A stretch of 64,000 nucleotides of DNA, taken from Enterovibrio gelatinilyticus. GTDB taxonomy: Bacteria > Pseudomonadota > Gammaproteobacteria > Enterobacterales > Vibrionaceae. This document shows, piece after piece, positions 46,961 through 57,773 of the stretch (within the stretch, counting starts at the first letter, position 1; every line of letters begins with the position of its first letter). Made by a program: the position numbers and the translations under genes. The stretch is taken from the NCBI RefSeq assembly GCF_028683095.1, contig NZ_JAJUBC010000006.1:1-64000 (forward strand), given 5' to 3'. Below the pieces are notes generated by a model that searched no databases, had not been told where the DNA came from, and saw nothing but the letters and a program-made list of their open reading frames with translations.

Positions 46961-46976
46961 TGTGACCGCGATCACA
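46961..46976. promoter_or_regulatory. CRP-type site between adhE and marC
   Basis: TGTGACCGCGATCACA matches TGTGA-N6-TCACA perfectly. It is about 240 bp upstream of marC and 350 bp upstream of adhE, so the controlled gene is not certain. The 46612-47215 intergenic region holds no gene I can support. Confidence 0.65.
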
Positions 46977-47215
46977 CATACTCTTGCGGTCACAGGTGTA
47001 TCTATTAGTTGCCACAGTAAATTTTCTGATTACATTTAGTACACTTAGTTAAATTTCGGCACTTTTAACCGCTAATTCCCTTTTCAGCCAAAAACCATCA
47101 AGCATGCTGATATCTACTCATTGGCATTTATCATTTCAACGCTATACTAGCGCCCGAGATCGAACTTTTGCGATCGACATCAATGTACGTCTTGTTCACT
47201 TGCGAGTGATTGGAA

Positions 47216-47857
47216 ATGAATAGCATCGAGCTTGTAATATTTTTTCAGTTTTTTATCGGGTTGTTTGCTGCGGTAAACCCTCTTGGCATCATGCCAATCT
47301 TTGTTTCGCTAACCGCCCACTTAGACCCTGCCGAGCGAAATAAAACCGCTTACACCGCCAGTATTGCCGTTGCCGCCATTCTTGTGGTGTCTCTACTTGC
47401 GGGGCAACTCCTGTTAGATGTATTTAGCATTTCGCTGGACTCCTTCAGGGTGGCTGGCGGTATGCTTCTTGTCAGCATCGCGTTTACCATGATGAATGGT
47501 AAATTGGGTGAAGATAAACAGAACAAACAAGAACAGTCAGAGTCCATCAGTCGCGAACAAATTGGCGTCGTGCCGTTGGCAATGCCACTTCTTGCGGGCC
47601 CTGGTGCAATAAGTTCAACCATTGTTTACTCAAGTCGCTACCCGACATCTGTCGACACCGTTGGCTTAATCGTCACAATCTGTATCTTTACGGCAGGCAT
47701 TTGGGGACTGTTTCGACTGGCGCCAGCCATCGTGAAGTTTCTCGGCCAAACCGGAATCAACGTGATCACTCGTATCATGGGCTTGATTCTTGGCGCTCTC
47801 GGTATTGAATTTATTGCCAACGGTATGCGTGCTCTGTTTCCTGGTTTGGGTGGCTAA
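47216..47857 (+). CDS. MarC-family integral membrane protein
   Basis: A 213-residue protein with six hydrophobic segments, opening FFQFFIGLFAAVNPLGIMPIFVSLT, the family signature, and LAMPLLAGPGAISSTIVYSS in the second half. Function is unknown; an early link to multiple antibiotic resistance is not supported for the family. The ATG at 47216 is preferred to an upstream TTG. Confidence 0.9.
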   Translation: MNSIELVIFFQFFIGLFAAVNPLGIMPIFVSLTAHLDPAERNKTAYTASIAVAAILVVSLLAGQLLLDVFSISLDSFRVAGGMLLVSIAFTMMNGKLGEDKQNKQEQSESISREQIGVVPLAMPLLAGPGAISSTIVYSSRYPTSVDTVGLIVTICIFTAGIWGLFRLAPAIVKFLGQTGINVITRIMGLILGALGIEFIANGMRALFPGLGG

Positions 47858-47892
47858 CCCAAACTACAAAACACCACAATGACAAGAATGAC

Positions 47893-47918
47893 AAGGAGGC
47901 AGCCAATAGCGCCTCCTT
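47893..47918 (+). terminator. Terminator of marC
   Basis: AAGGAGGC and GCCTCCTT arms, followed by TTCC on the plus strand. Confidence 0.75.
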
Positions 47919-48013
47919 TTCCTTTTAGGGAAACCTCACAGACAACCTGACCCACCCATCAATACCAAATCCCCTTTCGCGAAACCCCTTCAATACCAAA
48001 CCAAGCGATAGCG

Positions 48014-48979
48014 TTAAAACATGTAACGTGCACCAGCCTGAAATTGGTCGTCGTTTGCTTGCCCATCAAGACGATTAAATTCATAACCGGCATAAGCAAC
48101 AAAATCACTGGTCACGTTATAAACGCCCTCGACCGCATTGTAATTAACACTGTATTCACCACGTTGCGATGCAGGAAAATCTGATGTGCGATAGTTGTAG
48201 ACATAGCGAAAGATGAAATCATTCACCGTGTACGCCGTAGCAATTTCGAAGCCACTCACATCGGTATGATCCACTTCGCCATTAACGTAAACCCCACCAA
48301 TGTACAACCCCCCAAGCGTGTATGCTGCAGTGATATTGTATTGCTCAGCATCCAAGTTATTCTGTTCACCGGACACATAGCCCACACCCAGTTGCAGCCC
48401 GATTGGCGCGCTATAGAACATTGAACCACCAGCGCTATAATTTCCTTTTGAATCGTCTCTAACGTAATTCACTGTCGCGGTCATATTTAATGGCAACTGA
48501 GCGAGATACACGAAGTTGTTCTCCAGCTCATCTTCATTCCCTGTGATGATATCTGACGCGCTGCCACCAAAGGTTTCCATAATGTCAGTCACATTGGTAA
48601 GAATGACCTGAGAAGAATCTTGCTGACCATAGGAAAACGCGCCATAAGACGTACCAACGCCTACATACATATAGCGATTCTTGCTATCTGAACTGTCTGA
48701 GTAAATCTCCCCACTGTAATAGCCAAACACTTTGATCGAATCCGTAACTTGTGTGTTTCCATCAATATTTCCTCTGATTCGACTTATGTCATCAAAAGAA
48801 TTGTTTGGTTCTGTATTGCCGTCCTCCGACAGCTTGTTGGCATCCGACACATTGAAACGCGCTTCAATACGCCCTGTCACTGTAAGAGAAGACTCATCGG
48901 TTGAATATACTGTGTAGGCATAAGACGTTGACGAAATGAGCGAGCCAAGGATAGCCGTGGTGAGGAAGGTATTATTCAT
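48014..48979 (-). CDS. Outer-membrane porin (OmpU/gram-negative porin family)
   Basis: A 321-residue precursor with signal peptide MNNTFLTTAILGSLISSTSYA. The mature part has alternating beta strands, the periplasm-near start LTVTGRIEARFNV, the loop-3 region NVTDIMETFGGSASDI, and a C-terminal Phe (ARYMF) as needed for assembly by the BAM complex. It should form a trimeric general-diffusion pore. It is monocistronic; its upstream gap up to 49305 shows no gene. Confidence 0.88.
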   Translation of the reverse strand: MNNTFLTTAILGSLISSTSYAYTVYSTDESSLTVTGRIEARFNVSDANKLSEDGNTEPNNSFDDISRIRGNIDGNTQVTDSIKVFGYYSGEIYSDSSDSKNRYMYVGVGTSYGAFSYGQQDSSQVILTNVTDIMETFGGSASDIITGNEDELENNFVYLAQLPLNMTATVNYVRDDSKGNYSAGGSMFYSAPIGLQLGVGYVSGEQNNLDAEQYNITAAYTLGGLYIGGVYVNGEVDHTDVSGFEIATAYTVNDFIFRYVYNYRTSDFPASQRGEYSVNYNAVEGVYNVTSDFVAYAGYEFNRLDGQANDDQFQAGARYMF

Positions 48980-49305
48980 GATCGATCCTTAATGATTTGC
49001 TTTGTATTTAACGAACAAATCGAGCCGAACATCATCATCACTTGTCGCCTTGTTTACACCTCGGGCGTAGCGATTCAGACTCAATAACATCAACTGAAAG
49101 GATGGAATACAGGGAGAATATGCTTGTGTAATTTTTGAGAAAATACACACCTTCAGTTCGATGCATTCGCGCTCATAAAATTGGACGCGTTATATCAATC
49201 TGTTAGTGACATGTAGGCGCAGTTTGGGGCTTGTAGAGAGAACAAGGTTTGGCGGTAGGGATATAGAAAAATCGTATAGGATGACCCTGTGGATAATCAA
49301 TAAAA

Positions 49306-49325
49306 AACGGAGCCTAAGCTCCGTT
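49306..49325 (-). terminator. Terminator of cysS
   Basis: AACGGAGC-CTAA-GCTCCGTT followed by TTTTTTA on the minus strand. Confidence 0.85.
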
Positions 49326-49354
49326 CAGTATTTTCGATTCTGGGTAATTCGCGT

Positions 49355-50740
49355 TTACTTACGACGCCAACTTGTTCCACCCGCACCGTCTTCTAAGACA
49401 ATGCCCATTTCGGTAAGTGCGTCACGCGCTGCATCAGCCGCAGCCCAATCTTTGCTTGCACGCGCATCGTTACGCGCTTTGATCAGACCTTCAATTTTCG
49501 CGACTTCATCATCACCACCTTCTGCGTTACCTTGCAAGAAAGCTTCTGGCTCTTGGCCCAATAGACCAAGTACGTCTGCCAACTCACGCATGCGCGCTGC
49601 CAGTTTCGCAGCAGAAGATTCATCTTCCGCTTTCAAACGGTTAATTTCTCGCGCCATATCAAACAGCACTGAGTAAGCTTCTGGGGTGTTGAAATCATCA
49701 TCCATAGCGGCTTTAAAGCGCTCTACAAATGCTTCTCCACCTTCAGCTGCCACAGACAAATCTAAACCGCGCAGTGACGTGTATAAACGCTCAACCGCAG
49801 AGCGTGCCTGCTTGAGGTTTTCTTCACTGTAATTTAGTTGGCTACGGTAGTGACCTGACATCAAGAAGTAACGCACGGTTTCAGCATCGTAATGACCCAA
49901 AACATCACGAATAGTAAAGAAGTTCCCCAGCGACTTTGACATCTTTTCGCGGTCAACCATCACCATGCCACTGTGCATCCAAGTATTCACATATTGTGTG
50001 TCATGGGCGCAGCAAGACTGCGCGATTTCGTTTTCATGGTGTGGGAAAGTGAGATCTGAACCGCCGCCGTGAATATCGAAATGGTTACCCAAGATTGCTG
50101 AGTTCATTGCAGAACATTCAATGTGCCAACCTGGACGACCTGCGCCCCATGGTGACTCCCATGTAGGTTCACCCGGCTTTGACATTTTCCACAAAACGAA
50201 ATCAAGTGGGCTCTTTTTCGCTTCTTCAACGTTAACGCGTGCGCCAGCTTGCAGCTGATCCAAATCTTGGCGAGACAGCTTGCCGTAATCGTCAAACTTC
50301 GCGACTTCAAACAGCACATCGCCATTTGAGGCAACGTATGCGAAACCACGTTCAATAAGACGTTCAACCAACTCGATAATTTCAGCAATGAATTCTGTCG
50401 CGCGCGGTTCAACATCTGGGCGCATCATGTTCAATGCATCAAAGTCAGCGTGCATTTCGCCAATCAAACGGTTTGTCAGCGAATCACAGCTTTCACCGTT
50501 TTCAGCGGCACGTTTAATGATCTTGTCGTCAATATCAGTGATATTACGAACAAACTTCAGGTCATAACCCGAAAAACGCAAGTAACGCGATACCACATCA
50601 AAGGAAACAAACGTACGACCATGACCAATGTGACACAAATCGTAGATGGTAACCCCACACACATACATGCCAACTTTGCCTGGCTCAATTGGTTTGAATT
50701 CTTCTTTTTTCTTCGTGAGGGAGTTGTAAATTTTCAACAT
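49355..50740 (-). CDS. cysS: Cysteinyl-tRNA synthetase CysS
   Basis: Charges tRNA-Cys. Starting at the ATG at 50740 (MLKIYNSL, the conserved N-terminus) gives 461 residues, as in E. coli. The class I motifs are HIGHGRTF near residues 31-38 and KMSKSLGN near 266-273; the zinc ligand C28 of GMYVCGVT is present. It is divergent from ppiB, as in other Vibrionaceae. Confidence 0.97.
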   Translation of the reverse strand: MLKIYNSLTKKKEEFKPIEPGKVGMYVCGVTIYDLCHIGHGRTFVSFDVVSRYLRFSGYDLKFVRNITDIDDKIIKRAAENGESCDSLTNRLIGEMHADFDALNMMRPDVEPRATEFIAEIIELVERLIERGFAYVASNGDVLFEVAKFDDYGKLSRQDLDQLQAGARVNVEEAKKSPLDFVLWKMSKPGEPTWESPWGAGRPGWHIECSAMNSAILGNHFDIHGGGSDLTFPHHENEIAQSCCAHDTQYVNTWMHSGMVMVDREKMSKSLGNFFTIRDVLGHYDAETVRYFLMSGHYRSQLNYSEENLKQARSAVERLYTSLRGLDLSVAAEGGEAFVERFKAAMDDDFNTPEAYSVLFDMAREINRLKAEDESSAAKLAARMRELADVLGLLGQEPEAFLQGNAEGGDDEVAKIEGLIKARNDARASKDWAAADAARDALTEMGIVLEDGAGGTSWRRK

Positions 50741-50976
50741 GGCTGTCGGGTTACCCATTCCAGTAATTAACGTCATTTAATAACTGCATATTACACCTTT
50801 TCCTTTCATTTAAGGCAAGGCTATATACCTAAGCGATTTGAGGATGTTGAAATTCAGACCAATCTGCACTCACCTTCCCCTTCTGCGCGGTTTTTTCTGT
50901 CGCTATCGGTTGAATGTGGCGCTCGTTGGGATAGAATCATTCATCTAAAGCTAAATGCTCTTTTAAGGAACACAAC

Positions 50977-51474
50977 ATGGTTACGCTTCATACCAATTTT
51001 GGTGACATCAAAATCCAACTTAACGCAGAAAAAGCTCCGGCGACTGCAGAAAACTTCCTGCAATACTGCCGCGACGGTTTCTACAACGGCACTCTGTTCC
51101 ACCGTGTTATTGATGGTTTCATGATCCAAGGCGGCGGCATGACCTCTGGCATGGAAGAAAAAGAATCACGTTCGCCAATCAAAAATGAAGCGAATAATGG
51201 TCTGAGCAACAAAATTGGTACGCTAGCAATGGCACGTACCATGGAACCGCATTCAGCGAGCTCGCAGTTCTTTATCAACGTGGGTAACAACACCTTCCTA
51301 GACCACAAATCTGAGTCAATGGACGGTTGGGGTTACTGCGTATTTGGTGAAGTGGTTGAAGGTATGGACGTGGTCAACAAGATCAAAGATGTCGCAACTG
51401 GAAACTGGGGCTACGTACACCAAGATGTGCCTGTTGAAGAAGTAATGATCAACAGCGTAACCATCGAAGAATAA
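50977..51474 (+). CDS. ppiB: Cytoplasmic peptidyl-prolyl cis-trans isomerase B
   Basis: Cyclophilin of 165 residues without signal peptide. The active-site segment [14 protein letters not shown] and ASSQFFINV are present. Ribosome-binding site TTAAGGAAC. It is 42 bp upstream of lpxH and probably co-transcribed. Confidence 0.96.
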   Translation: MVTLHTNFGDIKIQLNAEKAPATAENFLQYCRDGFYNGTLFHRVIDGFMIQGGGMTSGMEEKESRSPIKNEANNGLSNKIGTLAMARTMEPHSASSQFFINVGNNTFLDHKSESMDGWGYCVFGEVVEGMDVVNKIKDVATGNWGYVHQDVPVEEVMINSVTIEE

Positions 51475-51516
51475 GGTGGCAATGGGCAGTGGCTTTAGCC
51501 TCTGCCCTTTATATTT

Positions 51517-52245
51517 ATGACCGTACTATTTATTGCAGACCTCCATCTTAGTCCAACACATCCAGACATTACCGATTGCTTCTTCCGTTTTATGGAACAA
51601 GAAGCGCCGTCTGCCAGCGCGCTCTATGTGCTTGGGGATTTATTCGAGTCATGGATAGGTGACGACGAAAATACGCCGCTACAATGTGATGTCGCCGACG
51701 CCTTTAAAGCGCTGAATGATAAAGGCGTGCCGATCTATTTCATTCACGGCAACCGCGATTTCATGATTGGAAAGCGCTTTGCAAAATCTGCTGGCATGAC
51801 ACTGCTTCCTGAACACCATGTCATTGACTTATTTGGTGAGCCAACGCTTATCATGCATGGTGATACGTTATGTATCCAAGATGAAGGCTACCAACGCTAT
51901 CGCAAAAAAGTTCATAACAAGTTTGCCCAATGGTTGTTCCGTCGATTACCCCTATCAACACGACAAAAAATTGGTCTAAAGATCCGCTCAAGCAGCACGT
52001 CAAACAAGCAAATAAAACCACAAGACATCATGGATGTTGACTCAGATGAGGTCATCCGAGTCATGCAAGCCTATGGTGTAAAACAACTTATTCATGGGCA
52101 TACCCACAGACCCAATATCCACAATTTGTCACTCGGGACTGATCTCGCTCAACGAATTGTACTTGGTGATTGGTACACTCAAGGCTCCGTACTTTCTTGC
52201 ACCTCCGAAGGTTGCACCCTAGAAACGCGAAAGTTCGGAAAATAA
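51517..52245 (+). CDS. lpxH: UDP-2,3-diacylglucosamine diphosphatase LpxH
   Basis: Hydrolyses UDP-2,3-diacylglucosamine to lipid X in lipid A synthesis at the inner-membrane face. The 242 residues contain the calcineurin-like metallophosphatase motifs ADLHLSP, GDLFESWIGDD, HGNRDF and HGHTHRP in order. Confidence 0.96.
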   Translation: MTVLFIADLHLSPTHPDITDCFFRFMEQEAPSASALYVLGDLFESWIGDDENTPLQCDVADAFKALNDKGVPIYFIHGNRDFMIGKRFAKSAGMTLLPEHHVIDLFGEPTLIMHGDTLCIQDEGYQRYRKKVHNKFAQWLFRRLPLSTRQKIGLKIRSSSTSNKQIKPQDIMDVDSDEVIRVMQAYGVKQLIHGHTHRPNIHNLSLGTDLAQRIVLGDWYTQGSVLSCTSEGCTLETRKFGK

Positions 52246-52406
52246 GCGATAAGAATATCAATGGTTGCTGACACATTAGGATTGAAAAGTACTCTCCGCT
52301 TAATTATTTTTCATCACGAAATATCAGTCTTAACTCACCCTCTCAGTTCTGAGAATTGATATACACTTAGTTTTACACTCTTTATTTACAGGTACCGTGG
52401 CTTTCT

Positions 52407-53015
52407 ATGAGTTTGAACCTTGCAAGACAAGCGATCTATGACGCTCAAAAGCACCTTGTCGCTTACGAGTTTTTGTTTCGAGATGGACTTCGAGACGCGT
52501 TTCCTTGCATTGATGCTCACATTGCCACACAAAGCATACTCGACGACCTCTTTTTGGAAGGGAATCTGACAGATGAAGCGATTTCTAATGGCCTGCCCTG
52601 CTTTGTGAATTTTTGCTACAACAGTTTACTCAGTGACATTGCACTGCAGTACCCTGCACAAAACCTTGTTATCGAGGTGCTCGAAGACTGCACCGCAGAC
52701 AACGCATTATATGAAAAACTCGTCGATTTAAAGGCTAAGGGATACCGCATCGCGCTCGATGATTTTATCCCTTCCAATGACTGGATTCCTTTTCTGGCAC
52801 TTGCCGATATCATCAAAATCGATTTTCGCGCGCTATCATTAGATTCCATTACCCAGTTTGTTCAAGACTATGGTGAAGCGTTCAATTTTCAGCTCCTAGC
52901 GGAGAAAATTGAAACTCAAGAAGAATATCAATTTGCACGTAAGCTCGGGTTTGACCTGTTCCAAGGGTATCAACTCAGTAAGCCTGAGCGTCTTGAATAC
53001 CCATTTGTTGCGTAA
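52407..53015 (+). CDS. EAL-domain protein without HDOD partner, degenerate
   Basis: A 202-residue protein that matches the EAL half of YuxH-type EAL-HDOD proteins. Some positions remain (FVNF, IEVLED, ALDDF, IKIDF, AEKIET), but the signature EAL/ELL reads YEFLFRDG, and the C-terminal HDOD domain present in relatives is missing. It is probably not an active c-di-GMP phosphodiesterase. A very strong 20-bp hairpin follows it. Confidence 0.75.
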   Translation: MSLNLARQAIYDAQKHLVAYEFLFRDGLRDAFPCIDAHIATQSILDDLFLEGNLTDEAISNGLPCFVNFCYNSLLSDIALQYPAQNLVIEVLEDCTADNALYEKLVDLKAKGYRIALDDFIPSNDWIPFLALADIIKIDFRALSLDSITQFVQDYGEAFNFQLLAEKIETQEEYQFARKLGFDLFQGYQLSKPERLEYPFVA

Positions 53016-53049
53016 CTCTTAAGCAAAACAGTTCCAGATACTGTCTGCT

Positions 53050-53093
53050 GATGAAACAAAGAAGGAGCCAATAGGCTCCTTCTTTGTTTCATC
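53050..53093. terminator. Very long perfect hairpin terminator
   Basis: Perfect 20-bp arms (53050-53069 and 53074-53093) around a 4-nt AATA loop; the inner part is GAAGGAGCC/GGCTCCTTC with A/T-rich outer arms. It lies between the EAL gene and the convergent mmsA. Confidence 0.9.
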
Positions 53094-53145
53094 TTGTTGT
53101 GTAGCGACGTTGCGTTTTCTACTGCTGTTTTAGAGTACGTAAAGG

Positions 53146-54630
53146 CTATTTCATTGTCGGCATGACAAAATCTGCATCGGCACGAATACCCGTTGGCCAT
53201 CTCGCGGTAATCGCCTTACGGCGGGTGTAGAAACGCACACCATCAGGGCCATGCATGTGAAGCGGGCCAAAGAGCGATCGCTTCCAACCGCCAAAACTAT
53301 GAAAAGCCATGGGCACAGGAATAGGTACATTCACGCCGACCATGCCTACTTGAATTTCATGGCAGAACTGCCTTGCTGCATCACCATTTTGCGTAAAAAT
53401 AGCCGTACCATTGCCGAACTCATGCTCATTGATGAGTTTTACGGCTGCGGCATAGTCCGGAACACGCACGATTGCGAGTACGGGGCCAAAGATCTCGTCG
53501 CGATAAATCGTCATGTCTTCTGTGACGTTATCAAATAAGCATCCACCCAAGAAGAAGCCATCTCCGCCTTCAGGTGTCACTCCACGACCATCAACCACGA
53601 GCGTTGCACCTTCAGCGACACCCGTCGCCACATAGCCTTCCACTTTTTTTAGGTGTTCTGCCGTCACCAAAGGTCCCATTTCCATCCCTTCGATAACGCC
53701 ATTCCCGACTCGAAGCTCTTTCACTTTCGGTGCCAGTTTTTCGATCAAGGTGTCGGCAACATGGCCAACAGCGACAGCGACAGAAATCGCCATACAACGC
53801 TCTCCCGCAGAACCATACGCTGCGCCCATTAGCGCGGCAACCGTCTGATCAAGATCGGCATCTGGCATCACCACCATGTGGTTTTTTGCACCGCCCAATG
53901 CTTGAACGCGTTTGCCGTGTGCAGACGCCGTGCTGTAGATATATTCTGCAATCGGTGTTGAGCCCACAAAGCTTACCGCTTGCACATCTGGATGAGTCAG
54001 CAATACATCTACCGCTTCTTTATCACCATTCACGACGTTAAAGACGCCATCTGGTAATCCGGCTTCGGTCAATAGCTCTGCTATACGCAACGTGGAACTT
54101 GGATCTTTCTCCGATGGCTTCATCACGAAAGTATTTCCACACGCGATAGCAATGGGAAACATCCACATCGGCACCATGATCGGAAAGTTGAACGGCGAAA
54201 TCCCTGTTACCACACCCAGTGGCTGATTAAGCGACCAGGCATCAATGCCAGAACCAATCTGCTCTGTCATCTCACCTTTCAGAAGGTGCGGGATCCCACA
54301 GGCGAACTCAACCACTTCCAAACCACGAGTCAGCTCACCTTTCGCATCATCAAGCACTTTTCCATGCTCTTTTGTAATTAGCGCTGCCAGTTCATCGATG
54401 TGTTCTTCTACCAGCGCTTTAAACTTGAACAGCACGCGAGCACGACGAAGCGGTGATGTTTCCGACCATGTTGGAAATGCCGCTTTTGCCGACGCGATAG
54501 CGGACTCTGTTTCAGACACCGAGGCTAACGAGACTTCTCCAGACACCTTTCCAGTCGCAGGGTTAAACAAGGATTGTTTTCTCTCGCTTGCCGCTGTGTA
54601 TTTACCATCAATGTAATGTGTTACAGACAT
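53146..54630 (-). CDS. mmsA: CoA-acylating malonate/methylmalonate-semialdehyde dehydrogenase MmsA
   Basis: Oxidises malonate semialdehyde to acetyl-CoA and CO2 (or the methyl analogue to propionyl-CoA). The ATG at 54630 is eight bases from AAGGAAG and gives 494 residues. The ALDH nucleophile is in [18 protein letters not shown] and the C-terminal [15 protein letters not shown] are typical of MmsA. It follows the omega-aminotransferase gene by 22 bp, so the pair fits beta-alanine degradation. Confidence 0.92.
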   Translation of the reverse strand: MSVTHYIDGKYTAASERKQSLFNPATGKVSGEVSLASVSETESAIASAKAAFPTWSETSPLRRARVLFKFKALVEEHIDELAALITKEHGKVLDDAKGELTRGLEVVEFACGIPHLLKGEMTEQIGSGIDAWSLNQPLGVVTGISPFNFPIMVPMWMFPIAIACGNTFVMKPSEKDPSSTLRIAELLTEAGLPDGVFNVVNGDKEAVDVLLTHPDVQAVSFVGSTPIAEYIYSTASAHGKRVQALGGAKNHMVVMPDADLDQTVAALMGAAYGSAGERCMAISVAVAVGHVADTLIEKLAPKVKELRVGNGVIEGMEMGPLVTAEHLKKVEGYVATGVAEGATLVVDGRGVTPEGGDGFFLGGCLFDNVTEDMTIYRDEIFGPVLAIVRVPDYAAAVKLINEHEFGNGTAIFTQNGDAARQFCHEIQVGMVGVNVPIPVPMAFHSFGGWKRSLFGPLHMHGPDGVRFYTRRKAITARWPTGIRADADFVMPTMK

Positions 54631-54652
54631 ATCCATATCTTCCTTTATTAAC

Positions 54653-55987
54653 TCATAACGCGTTTTTGATGGCGCGTTCCAGCGTGCTTACCATCTGATC
54701 AATATGTTTGGATTCCAAAATCAACGGTGGAGACATGGCAATAATATCGCCAGATCCGCGCACCAGCACACCATTGTAGAAACAACGAGTAAAGACATCG
54801 TAGCCTCTCTTACCGACTCCTTTATCACTAGGTGTGAGTTGAATACCGGCAATAAGTCCGGTGTTTCTTACATCAATCACATTGGAGTGGCTGGCTAGCG
54901 AGTGCACAGCGTCTTCCCACTCAGTTTCCATTTCCCTTGCATGTTCAAACAGCTTTTCGTCTCGATAAATGTTCAACGACGCAAGTGCTGCTGCTGATGC
55001 GACAGGGTGCCCTGAATAGGTATAACCATGAAAGAACTCGATCGTATCTTCAGGCGCTTGCATACACGCGTCATAAATACGCTCACTCACCAACACTGCA
55101 CCCATTGGGATAGCGCCGTTGGTCAAGGCTTTTGCTGTAGTAATCATGTCGGGAGTGACATCCCAACGTTGCGCGGCGAAAGCATCACCGACGCGACCAA
55201 AGCCTGTGATCACTTCATCAAAAATGAGCAAAATGTCATGCTTCAGGGTGATTTCACGAAGACGTTTCAAATAACCTACTGGCGGCAACACCACTCCGCC
55301 CGAGCCTGACATGGGTTCGACAATAACAGCGGCGATATTCTCTGCACCATGAAGAGCAATGAGTTGCTCTAGGGCGTCCGCTTTTTCAATACCGTGCTCT
55401 GGTAATCCTTTTGAAAACGCATTTCTCTGCATGTCTAAGGTGTGGGGTAAATGCGCCACACTCGGTAAGAGTTGTCCGTTAAACGCTTTGCGATTATTCA
55501 CCATACCGCCGACAGAAATTCCGCCAAATCCCGTACCGTGATAGCCCAACTCACGACCGATCAGCATGGTTCGATTGGCATGACCTCGAGCGCGTTGATA
55601 AGCCAATGCAATTTTGAGGGCGGTATCACCGGCTTCAGACCCAGAGTTCGCAAAAAAAACGCGGTTAAGATCGCCTGGCGACATTTCAGCTAAACGTTCT
55701 GCTAATTCAAAAGGCAATGGGTGTCCCATCTGAAACGTCGGTGCATAATCCAACTCAGTGATTTGGCGACTCACCGCTTCAGAAATTTCACGTCGACTAT
55801 GCCCAGCGTTACAACACCAAAGCCCAGCAGTCGCATCAAGAACAGAGTTCCCCTCAATGTCCTCGTAATACATTCCTTTAGCTTTCACGAGTAAACGTGG
55901 CGTCTCTTTGTATTGACGATTTGCGGTGAAAGGCATCCAGAAATTATCCAGCGTGACGCCCTCTTTGTGTGGTTTTTGCACTGCCAT
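54653..55987 (-). CDS. Omega-amino acid (beta-alanine):pyruvate aminotransferase
   Basis: Class III PLP aminotransferase of 444 residues from the ATG at 55987 (AAGGA nine bases upstream). [19 protein letters not shown] and [17 protein letters not shown] are close to the Pseudomonas beta-alanine:pyruvate enzyme; the PLP Lys is in [16 protein letters not shown] and the preceding [12 protein letters not shown] holds the cofactor Asp. It would convert beta-alanine to malonate semialdehyde for MmsA. A BauA-type name is reasonable. It is divergent from puuC, with PuuR-like boxes between. Confidence 0.9.
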   Translation of the reverse strand: MAVQKPHKEGVTLDNFWMPFTANRQYKETPRLLVKAKGMYYEDIEGNSVLDATAGLWCCNAGHSRREISEAVSRQITELDYAPTFQMGHPLPFELAERLAEMSPGDLNRVFFANSGSEAGDTALKIALAYQRARGHANRTMLIGRELGYHGTGFGGISVGGMVNNRKAFNGQLLPSVAHLPHTLDMQRNAFSKGLPEHGIEKADALEQLIALHGAENIAAVIVEPMSGSGGVVLPPVGYLKRLREITLKHDILLIFDEVITGFGRVGDAFAAQRWDVTPDMITTAKALTNGAIPMGAVLVSERIYDACMQAPEDTIEFFHGYTYSGHPVASAAALASLNIYRDEKLFEHAREMETEWEDAVHSLASHSNVIDVRNTGLIAGIQLTPSDKGVGKRGYDVFTRCFYNGVLVRGSGDIIAMSPPLILESKHIDQMVSTLERAIKNAL

Positions 55988-56061
55988 AGTCAAGTATCCT
56001 TCCATGCCGTCATTCTTGTTAATGAGTTGTTGCTAGGTGCGCATTATTTGCAATACTATGT

Positions 56062-56103
56062 CAAATATAACGAACAGTAAATGGCTTATGTTCAATATAA
56101 AAA
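56062..56103. promoter_or_regulatory. Inverted pair of PuuR-box-like sites
   Basis: CAAATATAACGAACA at 56062-56076 matches the E. coli PuuR box AAAATATAATGAACA at 13 of 15 positions. A weaker inverse copy (10 of 15) starts at TGTTCAATATAA (56089-56100). Both lie in the divergent promoter of the aminotransferase and puuC genes. Confidence 0.55.
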
Positions 56104-56187
56104 CAATTATTGCTGCTATTTGTAAAATATTTTGAAATAGGGCACAGTGACAAAATATCGGCATTTAACACGGACTAAGGGGCAGAT

Positions 56188-57684
56188 ATGACTTCTCGCA
56201 CGTCACGTCAAGACTGGGAATTATTCGCAGATTCACTGGCAATCAAAGGGCAAGCATTTATCAACGGCGAACACACTGACGCCGTATCGGGCGATACGTT
56301 TTCATGTATCAGCCCTATCGACGGCCGAACTCTTACCCAGGTCGCGAGTTGCGATCTGGCAGATGCAAATATTGCCGTCGCCAACGCCCGCGCCACATTT
56401 GAATCTGGTTCATGGGCGCATTTACCTCCAGCAGAACGTAAAAAGGTTGTTATTCGCTTTGCTGAACTTATCGAAGAAAATGGCGATGAGTTAGCCCTTC
56501 TAGAAACGCTGGATATGGGTAAGCCTATCCGTTATTCCAAAGCCGTTGACGTCAATGGCGCTGCACGTGCTATTCGCTGGTCAGGTGAAGCGGTAGACAA
56601 GATCTACGATGAGCTAGCCCCAACGCCTCACAATGAAATCGGTATGATCACCCGCGAACCTATTGGTGTTGTTGCCGCTATCGTTCCGTGGAATTTCCCT
56701 ATGCTCATGGCATGCTGGAAGCTCGGCCCTGCTTTAGCGTCGGGTAATTCAGTGATATTAAAACCATCGGAAAAATCGCCGCTAACCGCCATTAAGTTAG
56801 GGGAACTTGCGCTAGAAGCAGGCATGCCCAAAGGCGTATTGAACGTATTACCCGGTTATGGTCACACCGTAGGCAAAGCACTCGCCCTTCACATGGATGT
56901 CGATACGTTAGTTTTTACTGGCTCGACAAAAATCGCCAAGCAATTGATGATTTACGCGGGCGAATCCAACATGAAACGCGTTTGGCTCGAAGCAGGCGGT
57001 AAGAGCCCAAACATTGTCTTTGCGGATGCACCGAACCTTGATGTGGCTGCAGCTTCAGCGGCCTCTGCCATTGCTTTCAACCAAGGGGAAGTGTGCACAG
57101 CGGGTTCTCGCTTGTTGGTAGAAGCGTCCATTAAAGATGCCTTCGTTGCGAAGGTCGTTGAACAACTCAAAGACTGGCAACCCGGTCACCCTCTCGACCC
57201 AGAGACGCAAGTCGGCGCAGTGGTCGATCAGCAACAACTTGATACCGTTTTAGGTTACATCGAAAAAGGTACACAAAGTGGTGCAACCATGGTCTGCGGC
57301 GGACGTCGAGTCATGCCCGATACTGGCGGTTTGTTCGTTGAGCCCACGGTGTTTGACAATGTGAACAATGAAATGCCTATCGCTCGGGAAGAAATTTTCG
57401 GCCCAGTGCTTTCAGTCATTACCTTTGACACCCCAGAGCAAGCTGTCGCCATCGCTAACGATACTGATTATGGTCTTGCCGCCGCGGTATGGACATCAGA
57501 CATCTCCAAAGCGCACAAAACCGCCAAAGCCCTCCGCACTGGCATGGTGTGGATTAACCACTACGATGGTGGCGACATGACCGCTCCGTTTGGCGGGTAT
57601 AAACAATCCGGTAACGGACGTGATAAGTCGCTGCATGCGTTTGAAAAATACACTGAAGTCAAAGCAACATGGATTGCATTGTAG
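56188..57684 (+). CDS. puuC: Gamma-glutamyl-gamma-aminobutyraldehyde dehydrogenase PuuC
   Basis: NAD(P)-dependent aldehyde dehydrogenase of the Puu putrescine pathway. The 498 residues match PuuC (495). Catalytic Glu is in LEAGGKSPN, catalytic Cys in NQGEVCTAGSR, and the cofactor loop is FTGSTKIAK. It is the only gene of its rightward unit and is followed by a terminator. It could also oxidise 3-aminopropionaldehyde, giving beta-alanine for the divergent operon. Confidence 0.92.
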   Translation: MTSRTSRQDWELFADSLAIKGQAFINGEHTDAVSGDTFSCISPIDGRTLTQVASCDLADANIAVANARATFESGSWAHLPPAERKKVVIRFAELIEENGDELALLETLDMGKPIRYSKAVDVNGAARAIRWSGEAVDKIYDELAPTPHNEIGMITREPIGVVAAIVPWNFPMLMACWKLGPALASGNSVILKPSEKSPLTAIKLGELALEAGMPKGVLNVLPGYGHTVGKALALHMDVDTLVFTGSTKIAKQLMIYAGESNMKRVWLEAGGKSPNIVFADAPNLDVAAASAASAIAFNQGEVCTAGSRLLVEASIKDAFVAKVVEQLKDWQPGHPLDPETQVGAVVDQQQLDTVLGYIEKGTQSGATMVCGGRRVMPDTGGLFVEPTVFDNVNNEMPIAREEIFGPVLSVITFDTPEQAVAIANDTDYGLAAAVWTSDISKAHKTAKALRTGMVWINHYDGGDMTAPFGGYKQSGNGRDKSLHAFEKYTEVKATWIAL

Positions 57685-57714
57685 TATCAGCGACACACCG
57701 ATAACCACACTCCA

Positions 57715-57751
57715 ATAAAAAACGGGCGGTGATATTCACTGCCCGTTTTTC
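57715..57751. terminator. Terminator between puuC and the hydrolase-OsmC gene
   Basis: Hairpin AAAAACGGGC...GCCCGTTTTT with an 11-13 nt partly paired loop, between convergent genes. Confidence 0.8.
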
Positions 57752-57773
57752 TATATGCTTGAAAACTCAGTTC

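Noticed and set aside
53146-55987. Reading the aminotransferase/dehydrogenase pair as DoeD/DoeC of ectoine degradation
   Set aside because: The N-terminal [10 protein letters not shown] motif and the MmsA-type C-terminus fit beta-alanine:pyruvate aminotransferase and CoA-acylating semialdehyde dehydrogenase, and the neighbours are puu genes 40 kb from the TRAP cluster.
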